64,000 bases of DNA from SIG480 sp045649265 (GTDB taxonomy: Bacteria > Bacillota > Clostridia > Oscillospirales > JAAYXM01): NCBI GenBank assembly GCA_045649265.1, contig JAZRPO010000006.1, forward strand, positions 1 through 64,000, in the 5' to 3' direction. The position numbers and the translations under genes were made by a program. A model generated the notes under the pieces. The model searched no databases. It worked only from the letters and a program-made list of their open reading frames with translations, and was not told where the DNA came from. Shown piece by piece: positions 43,669 to 53,600 of this stretch (position 1 is its first letter; each line of letters begins with the position of its first letter).

Positions 43669-44862
43669 ATGAACATTTATGGCATTGTATGCGAATACAA
43701 CCCATTTCATAACGGCCATCTGTACCAAATCGAACAAATAAAAGCCTGCGGAGCTGACGGAATTGTCTGCGTTATGAGCGGTAATTTTGTTCAGCGCGGA
43801 GACTTTGCAATAATGCAAAAGCATGCACGCGCAGAAGCTGCAATCCGATGTGGAGCCGACATTGTTTTTGAGCTTCCGGTGCCGTATGTTCTCTCCTCTG
43901 CCGAGCGCTTTGCTTACGGTGCAATTTCTATTTTTGAAAATCTCGGCATCATTTCTTCTCTTGCTTTTGGAACAGAGAGCAATGATCTCAACTCGCTTCT
44001 TGAAATTGCAAAGCTTTTGATTTCAGGGGACCTGAATTCCGAAATAACAGCTGAGCTTTCACTCGGAGTTTCCTACCCTACTGCGTTATCTGCTGCCTTA
44101 AATAAACGAAACAAAAGCCTCGCAGAGCTCATTTCAACTCCAAACAACATTCTTGCAGTTGAATATTTAAAAGCGCTTCTTATGTTAAATTCTGATATTA
44201 AACCCATAGCATTTAAAAGAATCGGCGCGGAGCACGATTGTGCAATATCATCTGACACTTTCGCCTCAGCCTCTCATATTCGCTCACTTATTACGGATAA
44301 TGCTCAGATTAAAAAACTCATACCGCCTCCCAGCCTCGAAATTGTTGAAAGGGAAAGCAGTCTTGGTCATGCGCCGGTAAATATAAAAACCGCTTCGACT
44401 TCTGTCATTTCTTCATTAAAGCGCCTTTCCCCCGAAGATTTTAGGAAGTATCCCGATGTTTCCGAGGGACTGGAAAACCGGATTTTTGATGCGGTTGCAT
44501 CAAGTAATTCACTTGAAGATGCGATAAATTCAGCAAAAACAAAGAGATATACACATTCCCGACTTCGCCGCATTTTTCTTAATGCTTTTCTAAATATCAC
44601 CTCTGATTTTCCAAGCACTCCACCGTATGTAAAGCTGCTTGCCTTTTCGGATTCAGGCAGAGCGATTTTAAAGAGGACAAAAGAAGTTTCGAGGATACCG
44701 ATTATAACCAGGCCGTCTGCTATAAAAAACGAGAGCGACGAAGCAAAAAAACTCCTCGCTCTCGAAAAACGTGCAGATGATATATATTCTCTTTTCATGG
44801 AAACTCCGCTACCCCCGGGAGCGGCGCTTAAAACATCTCCTGTTTTTGTGTCAGACAAGTGA
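43669..44862 (+). CDS. tmcAL: tRNA(Met) cytidine acetate ligase (YlbM)
   Basis: The 397-residue enzyme makes N4-acetylcytidine at the wobble position of elongator tRNA-Met using acetate and ATP. The nucleotidyltransferase motif EYNPFHNGH has HNGH at 14-17, followed by VMSGNFVQRGDFAIM. The start is ATG 43669 behind AAAGGAG. It is divergent from ackA, whose product is acetate, and its last 12 bases overlap the end of murD on the other strand. Confidence 0.92.
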   Translation: MNIYGIVCEYNPFHNGHLYQIEQIKACGADGIVCVMSGNFVQRGDFAIMQKHARAEAAIRCGADIVFELPVPYVLSSAERFAYGAISIFENLGIISSLAFGTESNDLNSLLEIAKLLISGDLNSEITAELSLGVSYPTALSAALNKRNKSLAELISTPNNILAVEYLKALLMLNSDIKPIAFKRIGAEHDCAISSDTFASASHIRSLITDNAQIKKLIPPPSLEIVERESSLGHAPVNIKTASTSVISSLKRLSPEDFRKYPDVSEGLENRIFDAVASSNSLEDAINSAKTKRYTHSRLRRIFLNAFLNITSDFPSTPPYVKLLAFSDSGRAILKRTKEVSRIPIITRPSAIKNESDEAKKLLALEKRADDIYSLFMETPLPPGAALKTSPVFVSDK

Positions 44863-46233
44863 GTTTACGAGCTTTTTGAAAGTTTCTCCTCTGAGCATAA
44901 AGTTTTCAAACATGTCAAAGGAAGCACAAGCCGGAGAAAGAGCCACGATATCTCCTCGTTCCGAAATCTCCGATGCAACGCGTACAACATCTTCAAAGGT
45001 ATCACACATAACTATCGGAAGCTCGTTTTCATCGTATCCCTCGGCCTTTACCACTGCATCGCGTATGCTATTTGCAGTCGCACCTACAAGAATGAGTTTT
45101 TTAACATATTTGACCGCGGCATCACCAAGAACATCAAACGGAATTTTCTTATCATATCCACCGGCTATCAGGATAACCTTTCTGTCAAAGGCCGAAAGGC
45201 CGGCTATTGTTCTTGTGGGGCTTGAAGCTATTGAATCGTTATAGTATTTAACTCCGCGAAGCTCACGGATAAATTCCATTCTATGCTCCACACCACCAAA
45301 ACTTTTTGCAACGCTCAAAATATCTGTTTCCGATACTATGCCCTCTGTTGCCGCAATAGCTGCCATGTAGTTTTCAACATTGTGCATTCCGGGAATTTTA
45401 ATATCTGAAAGTGACAGAACTTTTTTTGTTTTTTCGTCAGTTTTTCTCACGATATATCCATTCTCAACGCAAAAGCCATTTGCAAGAATATGTTTTGACG
45501 AGAACAAAACTGCCCGCTCTCCCAGCTCCTCGGCAATAAGCCTTGTAACTTCATTATCATAATTCAAGACAACCCTTCCTGTTGAGTGACGAAAAATTTC
45601 CTTTTTAGCATAAATATATTCTTCAAAGGATTTATGCACATCAAGATGATTCGGTGTCACATTTGTTATAACAGATATTTGCGGGCTGAATTTAATATTC
45701 ATTAACTGAAATGAGGAAAGCTCAACAACGGAAAAATCAGTTTCAATCATGGAGTCAACCTCATCAAGCAAAGGCTTTCCGATATTCCCGCCAACAAAGC
45801 AACGCTTTCCTGCCTGTTCAAGCAGTTTTCCTATGATTGTTGTTGTGGTTGTTTTTCCATCACTACCGGTTACTCCAATACACGTGCATGGGCATAGCTT
45901 TAAAAACTGCTCCATTTCAGATGTAATAACGACACCGTTTCTTTCCGCTTCCAAGAGCTCCGGAACATCATAACGAAGCCCCGGCGTCTTAAAAATAAAG
46001 TCAACATCATGCAGGTTTGAAAGATAACTTTCTCCGAGAGAAAACTCTGCACCCATGGCTATAAATTCATTTATCAACTCCGAATTATGTTCCGCCTTTT
46101 TGTCGCAAACCAAAACCTGCGCACCGCATCTTAACATCATTCGTATAAGCGGTGTATTGCTGACACCCATACCAATGACAGCGCAACGCGTTTTGCTAAG
46201 TTTTTCGAGTAACTTTTTAAGCCCCTTGCTCAT
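44851..46233 (-). CDS. murD: UDP-N-acetylmuramoylalanine-D-glutamate ligase
   Basis: The 460-residue Mur ligase adds D-Glu to UDP-MurNAc-L-Ala. The ATP loop GSDGKTTTT, NVTPNHLDVH and NYMAAIAATEG are typical, and the C-terminal domain has GGYDKKIPFD. Start is ATG 46233 behind CGGAGGAG. It is not in a cell-division cluster here but stands alone between tmcAL and the HPr-like gene. Convergent overlap with tmcAL is 12 bases. Confidence 0.95.
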   Translation of the reverse strand: MSKGLKKLLEKLSKTRCAVIGMGVSNTPLIRMMLRCGAQVLVCDKKAEHNSELINEFIAMGAEFSLGESYLSNLHDVDFIFKTPGLRYDVPELLEAERNGVVITSEMEQFLKLCPCTCIGVTGSDGKTTTTTIIGKLLEQAGKRCFVGGNIGKPLLDEVDSMIETDFSVVELSSFQLMNIKFSPQISVITNVTPNHLDVHKSFEEYIYAKKEIFRHSTGRVVLNYDNEVTRLIAEELGERAVLFSSKHILANGFCVENGYIVRKTDEKTKKVLSLSDIKIPGMHNVENYMAAIAATEGIVSETDILSVAKSFGGVEHRMEFIRELRGVKYYNDSIASSPTRTIAGLSAFDRKVILIAGGYDKKIPFDVLGDAAVKYVKKLILVGATANSIRDAVVKAEGYDENELPIVMCDTFEDVVRVASEISERGDIVALSPACASFDMFENFMLRGETFKKLVNSLV

Positions 46234-46251
46234 ACTGCTCCTCCGATTAAT

Positions 46252-46287
46252 TAAAAACAAATAGGCAACCGCAAATGTTCGGTTGCC
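46252..46287 (-). terminator. Terminator of the HPr-like gene
   Basis: An 8-bp stem pairs 46264-46271 with 46280-46287. On the minus strand TATTTGTTTTT follows. Confidence 0.7.
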
Positions 46288-46304
46288 GGGTTGTTATGTA
46301 TCAA

Positions 46305-46544
46305 TTAGCCTTCGATAATAATGTTTTTTACTGCTTCGCGGAAAGCCTTATACTCTTCTTCTGTTCCGTTGACAGTAACAGTCACCGGCTTTGAGAGGTC
46401 AATGCTGAAAATGCCCATGATTGATTTTGCATCAATAACATAACGACCTGAAATAAGGTCGATATCACACATTTGCTTGCAAGCTGCATTCACAAAGTTC
46501 TTAACCTCATTGATTGATGAAAGTGAAACGTTGAATTTGTACAT
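46305..46544 (-). CDS. HPr-fold protein without the active-site histidine
   Basis: The 79-residue protein has the HPr length and the DAKSIMGIFSID block that contains the regulatory Ser46 site. The HARPA active-site loop is replaced by SSINEVKNFVNAA, so it cannot accept phosphate from Enzyme I at His15. It may be a Crh-like regulator or a structural relative. Start is ATG 46544 behind AAGGAG; an in-frame TTG upstream is not needed. It has its own promoter and terminator, and is divergent from mtaB. Confidence 0.85.
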   Translation of the reverse strand: MYKFNVSLSSINEVKNFVNAACKQMCDIDLISGRYVIDAKSIMGIFSIDLSKPVTVTVNGTEEEYKAFREAVKNIIIEG

Positions 46545-46591
46545 AAATATAGCTCCTTCCAAATTTGTATTGCTATTTTCCTTACAAATAA

Positions 46592-46620
46592 AGTATAATA
46601 CTTTTGTGGAGATTTTTCAA
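46592..46620 (-). promoter_or_regulatory. Promoter of the HPr-like gene
   Basis: Minus strand TTGAAA (46615-46620), a 17-base spacer and TATACT (46592-46597). Confidence 0.75.
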
Positions 46621-46649
46621 CTATTTTATTGTAAAATTTAGGTGAGTTT

Positions 46650-47942
46650 ATGAATATCGCTTTTTATACACTCGGTTGCAAGGTTAATCAATTTGAAACG
46701 CAGTCACTTGAACTTTTGCTTGCAGAAAAAGGTCACACTGTTGTTCTTGATTATTCTCTTGCAGATGTCATTGTTATGAATACTTGCAGCGTCACTTCCA
46801 CCAGCGACCAAAAATCAAGACGAATGATACGATACATGGCAAAAACCTACCCTGATGCCAAAATTGCGGTATGTGGATGTCTGGCACAGCTTTCCCCTGA
46901 TGAAATCGCCAAAATTGAGGGGGTTTCGCTCGTTTCAGGCACATCAGAAAAAGAAGCCTTTGCTGATGCGATTTCTTCCCTTTTAACTAAACGTTATGCG
47001 AAGCTTCCGATCGATAATCCTCTTTTGCGCCGAAAATTCGAATGTCTTCCGGCTGGCGGGCTTTACGGACATACCAGAGCGCTGCTCAAAATTGAAGACG
47101 GTTGCAGCAACTTCTGCACATATTGCATTATTCCGTATTCACGCGGCCCTGTCCGCTCGATGCCTTTTGACTCTGCCATTTCAGACTGTCGGAAGCTTGT
47201 TGACTCCGGCTACAAAGAAGTTGTAATTACCGGTATCGAAATTTCATCTTACGGTCGGGATCTTTCACCAAAGCGAACACTTCCCGACATAGTATATGCT
47301 CTTTGCAGCGCTTTCCCAAGGATAAGATTCCGGCTCGGCTCTCTCGAACCGAGAATAATTGACGATAATTTCTGCCAAAAACTGAGTGGTTTATCAAATC
47401 TATGTGACCACTTTCACCTTTCTATGCAAAGCGGTTGTGACGAAACACTTTCGAGGATGCACAGAAAGTATGACTCGTCCCGCTTCCTTGAAGCAGTAAA
47501 GCTTTTAAGGCAACATTTTCCGGGTTGTGCAATTACGACAGATATGATAGTAGGATTTCCCGGTGAAGATGAGAATGAATTTGAAAAATCCCTTTCTTTT
47601 ATCAAAAAATGCGAGTTTTCTTCTATGCATATTTTTCCCTATTCAAAAAGAGCCGGAACTGCTGCTGCGAAAATGGAAGGACAGATAATTAAGAAAGTTA
47701 AAGCACTAAGGGCGAAGCGGGCTGCTGAAATTTCTGCCGAAATGTCCAAAAACTATCTTTCTTCGAGGCTACAAGGAATAGAATCTGTTCTTTTTGAGGA
47801 GGAACACAAAGGTTTCTGGGTCGGCCACGCGAAAAACTTCGTCAAGGTGTATGTAAAATCTGACCGTGATTTAAAAAATACCGTTTTTGACGTTAAAATT
47901 TCCTCGCTATTATTTGATGGGCTGTTTGGAAATATAATATAA
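46650..47942 (+). CDS. mtaB: tRNA threonylcarbamoyladenosine methylthiotransferase
   Basis: The 430-residue radical-SAM enzyme adds a methylthio group to t6A37 of tRNA. An N-terminal cluster domain has cysteines in GCKVNQFE, NTCSVT and CGCLAQ; the radical-SAM CxxxCxxC is in CSNFCTYCIIPYSRGP. A C-terminal TRAM-like domain follows. The family call over MiaB and RimO is based on the opening YTLGCKVNQFE. It starts the plus-strand run mtaB-murB-rapZ-whiA-dnaE-pfkA. Confidence 0.93.
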   Translation: MNIAFYTLGCKVNQFETQSLELLLAEKGHTVVLDYSLADVIVMNTCSVTSTSDQKSRRMIRYMAKTYPDAKIAVCGCLAQLSPDEIAKIEGVSLVSGTSEKEAFADAISSLLTKRYAKLPIDNPLLRRKFECLPAGGLYGHTRALLKIEDGCSNFCTYCIIPYSRGPVRSMPFDSAISDCRKLVDSGYKEVVITGIEISSYGRDLSPKRTLPDIVYALCSAFPRIRFRLGSLEPRIIDDNFCQKLSGLSNLCDHFHLSMQSGCDETLSRMHRKYDSSRFLEAVKLLRQHFPGCAITTDMIVGFPGEDENEFEKSLSFIKKCEFSSMHIFPYSKRAGTAAAKMEGQIIKKVKALRAKRAAEISAEMSKNYLSSRLQGIESVLFEEEHKGFWVGHAKNFVKVYVKSDRDLKNTVFDVKISSLLFDGLFGNII

Positions 47943-47972
47943 ATACATAATTCTTAAAGGACTGTGTTTTGT

Positions 47973-48866
47973 ATGAATAACGAACTTATTACTGCATTAA
48001 AAGACATAAAAAACATTCGTTTTTCCGAAAACGAACCGATGTCTAAGCACACAACCTTCAAAATAGGCGGTCCCGCACGGCTTTACATTGAGATTTCAGA
48101 ATCTTCTGCCGTTACGGAAGTAATTCCCCTTATCAAAAGCTATGGGATTTCTCCGGTAATAATCGGCAACGGCAGTAACCTCCTTTTTCCTGACGAAGGC
48201 ATCGACGGCGTTGTTATAAAGCTCACCTTCAATAAAATCTCAGTTAACGGAACAAGCCTAATCACAGAGGCGGGTGCTCTGCTTTCCGTTTGCTCGGTCA
48301 TCGCTTTGAAAAACTCCCTGTCCGGCCTTGAATTCGCACAAGGAATCCCGGGAAGCGTCGGTGGTGCGCTTATAATGAATGCCGGCGCATATGGCTCAGA
48401 AATAGCAGATTGTCTTGTTTCTTCAACGTATTTGTGCGGTGACAAGGTTTTTACCCTGTCAGGGAGCGAACATGATTTTTCATATCGGAACAGCTTTTAT
48501 AAGAAAAACCCTGAGCTTTTAGTTTTATCAGCTGAGTTTTCCCTTACTCCTTCCCAACATGAGGAGATTAGCTTGAAAATGCGCGACTTTGCTTCCCGCA
48601 GGCGCGAAAAGCAGCCTTTGGAGCTTCCGAGCGCCGGAAGTGTTTTCAAGCGGCCTCAGGGACATTTTGCAGGAGCTCTCATCGAGCAATGCAACTTAAA
48701 GGGATATTCAATCGGTGGTGCTGAAGTTTCAAAAAAGCACGCAGGTTTTATTGTAAATCGTGGCGAGGCAACAGCAAATGACGTTAAAAGCCTTATTTAT
48801 CACATTCAAGAAACCGTACTCAAAGAAACCGGAGTTTCTCTTGAATGTGAAATTTGCATACTTTAG
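47973..48866 (+). CDS. murB: UDP-N-acetylenolpyruvoylglucosamine reductase
   Basis: The 297-residue flavoprotein reduces UDP-GlcNAc-enolpyruvate to UDP-MurNAc. FAD-binding HTTFKIGGPARLYIE, IGNGSNLLFPD and GIPGSVGGALIMNAGAYG are present, with the catalytic Ser in PSAGSVFKRP and the final Glu in SLECEI. It is the type IIa-like form of Firmicutes. I prefer ATG 47973 to GTG 47964 on RBS spacing (AAAGGA at 47956-47961). The end overlaps no other gene. Confidence 0.94.
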   Translation: MNNELITALKDIKNIRFSENEPMSKHTTFKIGGPARLYIEISESSAVTEVIPLIKSYGISPVIIGNGSNLLFPDEGIDGVVIKLTFNKISVNGTSLITEAGALLSVCSVIALKNSLSGLEFAQGIPGSVGGALIMNAGAYGSEIADCLVSSTYLCGDKVFTLSGSEHDFSYRNSFYKKNPELLVLSAEFSLTPSQHEEISLKMRDFASRRREKQPLELPSAGSVFKRPQGHFAGALIEQCNLKGYSIGGAEVSKKHAGFIVNRGEATANDVKSLIYHIQETVLKETGVSLECEICIL

Positions 48867-48877
48867 GGGGTAAAAAC

Positions 48878-49738
48878 ATGGATTTCTTTATCATATCAGG
48901 AATGTCGGGAGCCGGAAAGAGCCGTGCAGCTGCCGTTTTTGAGGACCTTGGATTCTACTGTGTTGATAATATGCCTCCGGAATTAATTCCAACCTTTGTG
49001 GAAATGTGCATAGCTGCAAACAGCCGTTTTTCTCACGTTGCGCTCGTCACAGATATCCGTGCGGGTGTTGATTTTTCTGCGCTTTTTACGACGCTTGATA
49101 ACATAAAAAAATCCAACTGTAATTATAAAATTATTTTCTTCGAAGCATCTACGAACACTATTATTCAGAGATATAAAGAAACAAGGCGGCGTCACCCTCT
49201 CTTTTCCGAGGGAACGCCCATTGAAAAAACTATTGAAAAAGAAATGGAAATGCTGGCGGATGTTCGTGCTCGCGCGGATTATATTGTTGATACTACCTCT
49301 CTTACAGCGACAAACCTTCGCGAATATATGCTTGGTTTTCTTGACGCAAACGAACTCCGTGACCAGTCAATGATTATCAATGTTTCATCCTTTGGTTTTA
49401 AACACGGGCTTCCTCTTGACGCTGATCTGGTATTTGATGTCAGGTTTTTGCCTAATCCTTATTACGATCTTTCTTTGCGCCAGAAAACAGGGCTGGATGA
49501 AGCTGTTCGTGACTATGTTATGAAGTGGCAGCAAACAAAGGATTTTCTCGAACACCTTTACAACATAATTGACTTTCTCCTTCCTCAATATATCGAAGAA
49601 GGAAAAACAGCGCTCAATATTGCAATAGGCTGTACCGGTGGCAGACACAGATCTGTCGCTCTTGCAGAAGAACTTGGAAACCACATCTCCTCTCTCGGTT
49701 ACAAGTGCTTAAAAATGCACAGAGATTTTCTACGTTAG
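48878..49738 (+). CDS. rapZ: RNase adapter/nucleotide-binding protein RapZ (YvcJ)
   Basis: The 286-residue P-loop protein has Walker A GMSGAGKS (8-15), the FFEAST region and the C-terminal GCTGGRHRSVALAE. In E. coli RapZ controls GlmS through small RNA decay; in B. subtilis YvcJ affects competence. ATG 48878 follows AGGGGGT. It lies 11 bases after murB and 12 before whiA. The gluconeogenesis-factor gene yvcK, often between rapZ and whiA, is absent here. Confidence 0.94.
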   Translation: MDFFIISGMSGAGKSRAAAVFEDLGFYCVDNMPPELIPTFVEMCIAANSRFSHVALVTDIRAGVDFSALFTTLDNIKKSNCNYKIIFFEASTNTIIQRYKETRRRHPLFSEGTPIEKTIEKEMEMLADVRARADYIVDTTSLTATNLREYMLGFLDANELRDQSMIINVSSFGFKHGLPLDADLVFDVRFLPNPYYDLSLRQKTGLDEAVRDYVMKWQQTKDFLEHLYNIIDFLLPQYIEEGKTALNIAIGCTGGRHRSVALAEELGNHISSLGYKCLKMHRDFLR

Positions 49739-49750
49739 AAAGGTGATAAT

Positions 49751-50671
49751 ATGACTTTTTCTGCAAAAATTAAGGAAGAGCTTTCTATTTTGGAAATCAG
49801 AAACGCTGACGAAGCACTCGCAGAATGCTGCGGAATTATTCTTTTTGCAAATACAACCAGAAATAATAAAATCAAGATTGTAACAGAAAATAAAAATGTT
49901 TTTGCAAGAGCTTCTCGCCTTTTGAAAAGCTTATTTGCTTTTGATTTTGACAAAAAAATCATTCCCGAAGCATCTCTTAAAAAATTCAATCTGATTGTTG
50001 AGAATCCCGCCAAAATAGCTGAAATCTTCGGTGCTTTCGGTATCAATGCGGACGGAACCCTTTCTCTTCACCTCAACGGTGCTCTTGTTGAAACAGACGA
50101 AGCCCGCGCTGCTTTTTGCAGAGGTGCTTTTCTTGCAGGTGGCTCGGTTTCTGACCCGTCCTCACGGTATCATTTAGAGCTTGTTACTTCACATTCGGCC
50201 CTGAGCCGTGAGGTTGTTTCACTTCTTCTTGACCTTGACCTTCCTGCAAAGCTTGCAACACGAAAGTCGAACAATATTATTTACCTCAAAGAGAGCGGTC
50301 ACATTGAAGATTTTCTCACTCGAATCGGCGCGCCTCTTTGCGCTCTTGAGCTCATGCAGACAAAGCTTGTTAAGGATGTACGGAACAACATTAACAGACA
50401 GGTTAATTTTGAAGTCGCAAACCTCTCAAAAACGGCTGATGCGGCAAAAAACCACATCGCCGCAATTAAAAAACTTCAGGATCTTGGTGTTCTTGACACG
50501 CTTTCTTCTCAGCTTCAAACAGCAGCGAATTTAAGGCTCTCCAATCCTGAAATCTCTCTTTCTGAGCTTGCAAAGCTTTCTGAAGACGGAGTCGGAAAAT
50601 CCGGGCTTAATCACCGTTTAAACAAACTTGTTTCATTGGCAGAAGAACTAACTACAAGAAAGGATTCATAA
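49751..50671 (+). CDS. whiA: Sporulation/cell-division regulator WhiA
   Basis: The 306-residue DNA-binding protein has an N-terminal LAGLIDADG-like pair (FCRGAFLAGGSVSDPSSRYHLEL) without nuclease residues, and a C-terminal helix-turn-helix with LSELAKLSEDGVGKSGLNHRLNKL. In actinomycetes it activates sporulation division genes; in Bacillus it affects division and chromosome segregation. It follows rapZ by 12 bases. Confidence 0.95.
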   Translation: MTFSAKIKEELSILEIRNADEALAECCGIILFANTTRNNKIKIVTENKNVFARASRLLKSLFAFDFDKKIIPEASLKKFNLIVENPAKIAEIFGAFGINADGTLSLHLNGALVETDEARAAFCRGAFLAGGSVSDPSSRYHLELVTSHSALSREVVSLLLDLDLPAKLATRKSNNIIYLKESGHIEDFLTRIGAPLCALELMQTKLVKDVRNNINRQVNFEVANLSKTADAAKNHIAAIKKLQDLGVLDTLSSQLQTAANLRLSNPEISLSELAKLSEDGVGKSGLNHRLNKLVSLAEELTTRKDS

Positions 50672-50675
50672 TCTG

Positions 50676-53600
50676 ATGAGTAGATTTGCACATCTTCATC
50701 TACATACTGAATATAGTCTTTTAGACGGGGCATGCAGAATCAACAAGGTTTGTGAACGTGCAAAAGAGCTAGGCCAACCTGCCATTGCGATAACTGACCA
50801 CGGAGTTATGTACGGTGTCATCGACTTTTACCGCGCAGCAAAAGCAGCAGGTATCAAGCCTATTATCGGCTGTGAAGTTTATATGGCTCCTCGCTCGATG
50901 TTTGATAAGGATTATTCTTCTGACCGCGAGCCTGCCCACCTTGTTCTACTATGCAAAAATGAGACAGGCTATAAAAATCTCATACACCTCGTAAGCAGAG
51001 CTTTCATTGACGGCTTTTACGGCAAACCGAGAATTGACCTTGAAATCCTCAAAAATCATTCCGAAGGTTTGATTTGCCTTTCTGCATGTCTTGCCGGAAC
51101 CATCCCGAGGCTGATTCTTCGTGGTGATGTTGAAGGCGCAAAAGAGCACGCAAAAGCTCTTAATGAAATTTTCGGCAATGATAACTTCTATCTGGAAATC
51201 CAAGACCATGGAATTGAAGAACAAAAAGAAGTGAACCGCGAGATTATTAAATTTTCCGAAGAGCTTAATATCCCGCTTGTAGCTACAAACGATGCACACT
51301 ATATAACTCGCGAAGATGCATATACTCAAGACGTTCTAATGTGTGTTCAGATGAACAAAACCTTAAACGACACATCACGCATGAAGTTTGCAACAGATGA
51401 GTTCTATCTTAAAAGCGAAGATGAAATGGCAGAGCTGTTCCCTTCTCATCCTGAGGCTCTTGAAAACACCATTAAAATTGCAGATATGTGTAACCTCGAA
51501 TTCGAATTCGGAAACCATCATCTCCCACAATATGACACTCCTCCAGAGTTTTCAAGCTCTTTTGAATATCTGAAAAAACTCACATCTGATGGATTTGAAC
51601 GCCGTTATCCTGATGCACCTGCCTCATACAGAGAACGGCTTGAATATGAGCTTAATATGATTTCCCGAATGGGATATGTTGATTATTTTCTCATTGTTTG
51701 GGACTTTATTTCGTATGCCCGTTCACAGGATATTCCTGTCGGCCCCGGCCGAGGTAGCGCCGCAGGAAGCATTGTTTCATACTGCCTTGAAATTACCAAT
51801 ATCGACCCGATGAAATACAACCTGTATTTTGAGCGATTTCTGAACCCTGAAAGAATAAGCATGCCTGATATTGACGTGGATTTTTGTCAGGAGCGAAGGC
51901 AGGAGGTTATTGACTATGTCGTCAGAAAGTACGGTTCAGACCGCGTAGCACAGATTGTCACATTCGGAACTATGGCTGCAAAGGGCGCAATACGTGATGT
52001 TGCACGAGTTATGAGTCTTCCCTACGCCGAAGCCGATGCAATCGCAAAAAGCGTTCCAAATGAGCTTCATATGACTCTCAATAAGGCGCTTGAAATTTCA
52101 AAGCCTTTCCGGGATTATTACGAAGCTGACGAGCGATACAAAAAGCTTATTGACACCGCCGTTGCGCTCGAAGGTATGCCGCGCCATGCCTCTACGCATG
52201 CGGCAGGCGTTGTTATAACCAAAAACGAAGTTTCTTCATATGTTCCCCTATCCGCAAACGACGAATCAATAGTTACACAGTTTACAATGGTCACTCTCGA
52301 AGAGCTTGGGCTTTTAAAAATGGATTTTCTCGGGCTGCGTAACCTTACTGTTCTCCACGATGCTGAAAACTTAGTCCGCATTCACACTCCCGATTTCTCA
52401 GTTTCGGATATTCCTGATAATGATGAGCTTACTTTCTCCGAATTGTCACAGGGACACACAGCAGGAGTCTTTCAGCTTGAAAGTCAAGGTATGACTTCCG
52501 TTGTTGTCGGCATGAAACCACAGTCAATTGAAGATATAACAGCAATCGTTGCTCTCTACCGCCCCGGACCTATGGATTCGATTCCTCACTATATAAGCTC
52601 AAAGCAAAATCCCGGAAACATAAAATATCTCCATCCGATGCTCAAAGATATACTTGAAATAACATACGGTTGCATAGTATACCAAGAGCAAGTTATGGAT
52701 ATATTCAGAAAAGTAGCCGGATTTTCTCTTGGCCGCGCAGATATGGTTCGCCGTGCAATTTCAAAGAAAAAGGAAAAGGATCTTCTTCGCGAACGCAAGA
52801 ATTTTATTTTCGGAAATTCCGAAGAAGGTATTCCCGGTGCAATTAATAACGGAATTCCCGAAGAAACCGCAAATAAAATTTTTGATGAAATAGTTGCTTT
52901 CGCAAACTATGCCTTTAACAAAGCTCATGCAGCGTCATATGCGGTAGTCTCATATCAGACTGCATATATGAAATTTCATTATCCGAGAGAATACATGGCG
53001 GCCCTTCTGACCTCTGTTCTCGATTCTACCGACAAGCTTGCCTCATACTTTGAACTGTGCCGTGAGATGGGAATTTCAGTTTTACCGCCTGATATCAATG
53101 AATCTGAAGATACTTTCACGGTAAGCGGAGAAAATATTCGTTTTGGGCTTGCTGCTGTTAAGAGTGTTGGTCGTGACTTTGTTCGGGCTATTTCGGAAGA
53201 ACGCTCATTTGCAGGTAACTTCCGGTCACTGCGTGATTTTTGCAAGCGTATGCAAAACAAGGGGCTTAACCGTCGCGCACTTGAAAACCTCATTAAATGT
53301 GGCGCGTTTGACAGCACCGGTGCAAACCGTGCACAGCTTCTCAACATTTACGATAGTATTTTGACGGGAATTTCATACACTAAAAGCAGAAACCTTGATG
53401 GGCAATTTGACCTTTTCTCGCTTGACTCTTCTGAGGAAAAGATAACCTATAATGAAGATTTGCTTCCCGATATTCCCGAATATCCAAAACAAACCATACT
53501 TTCCTTTGAAAAAGACACGCTTGGCATCTATCTTTCAGGGCATCCTCTTGATGATTATTCAGGCCTTTTAAAAAGGCTTGCTGTCGAAAAGCTTTCTGAT

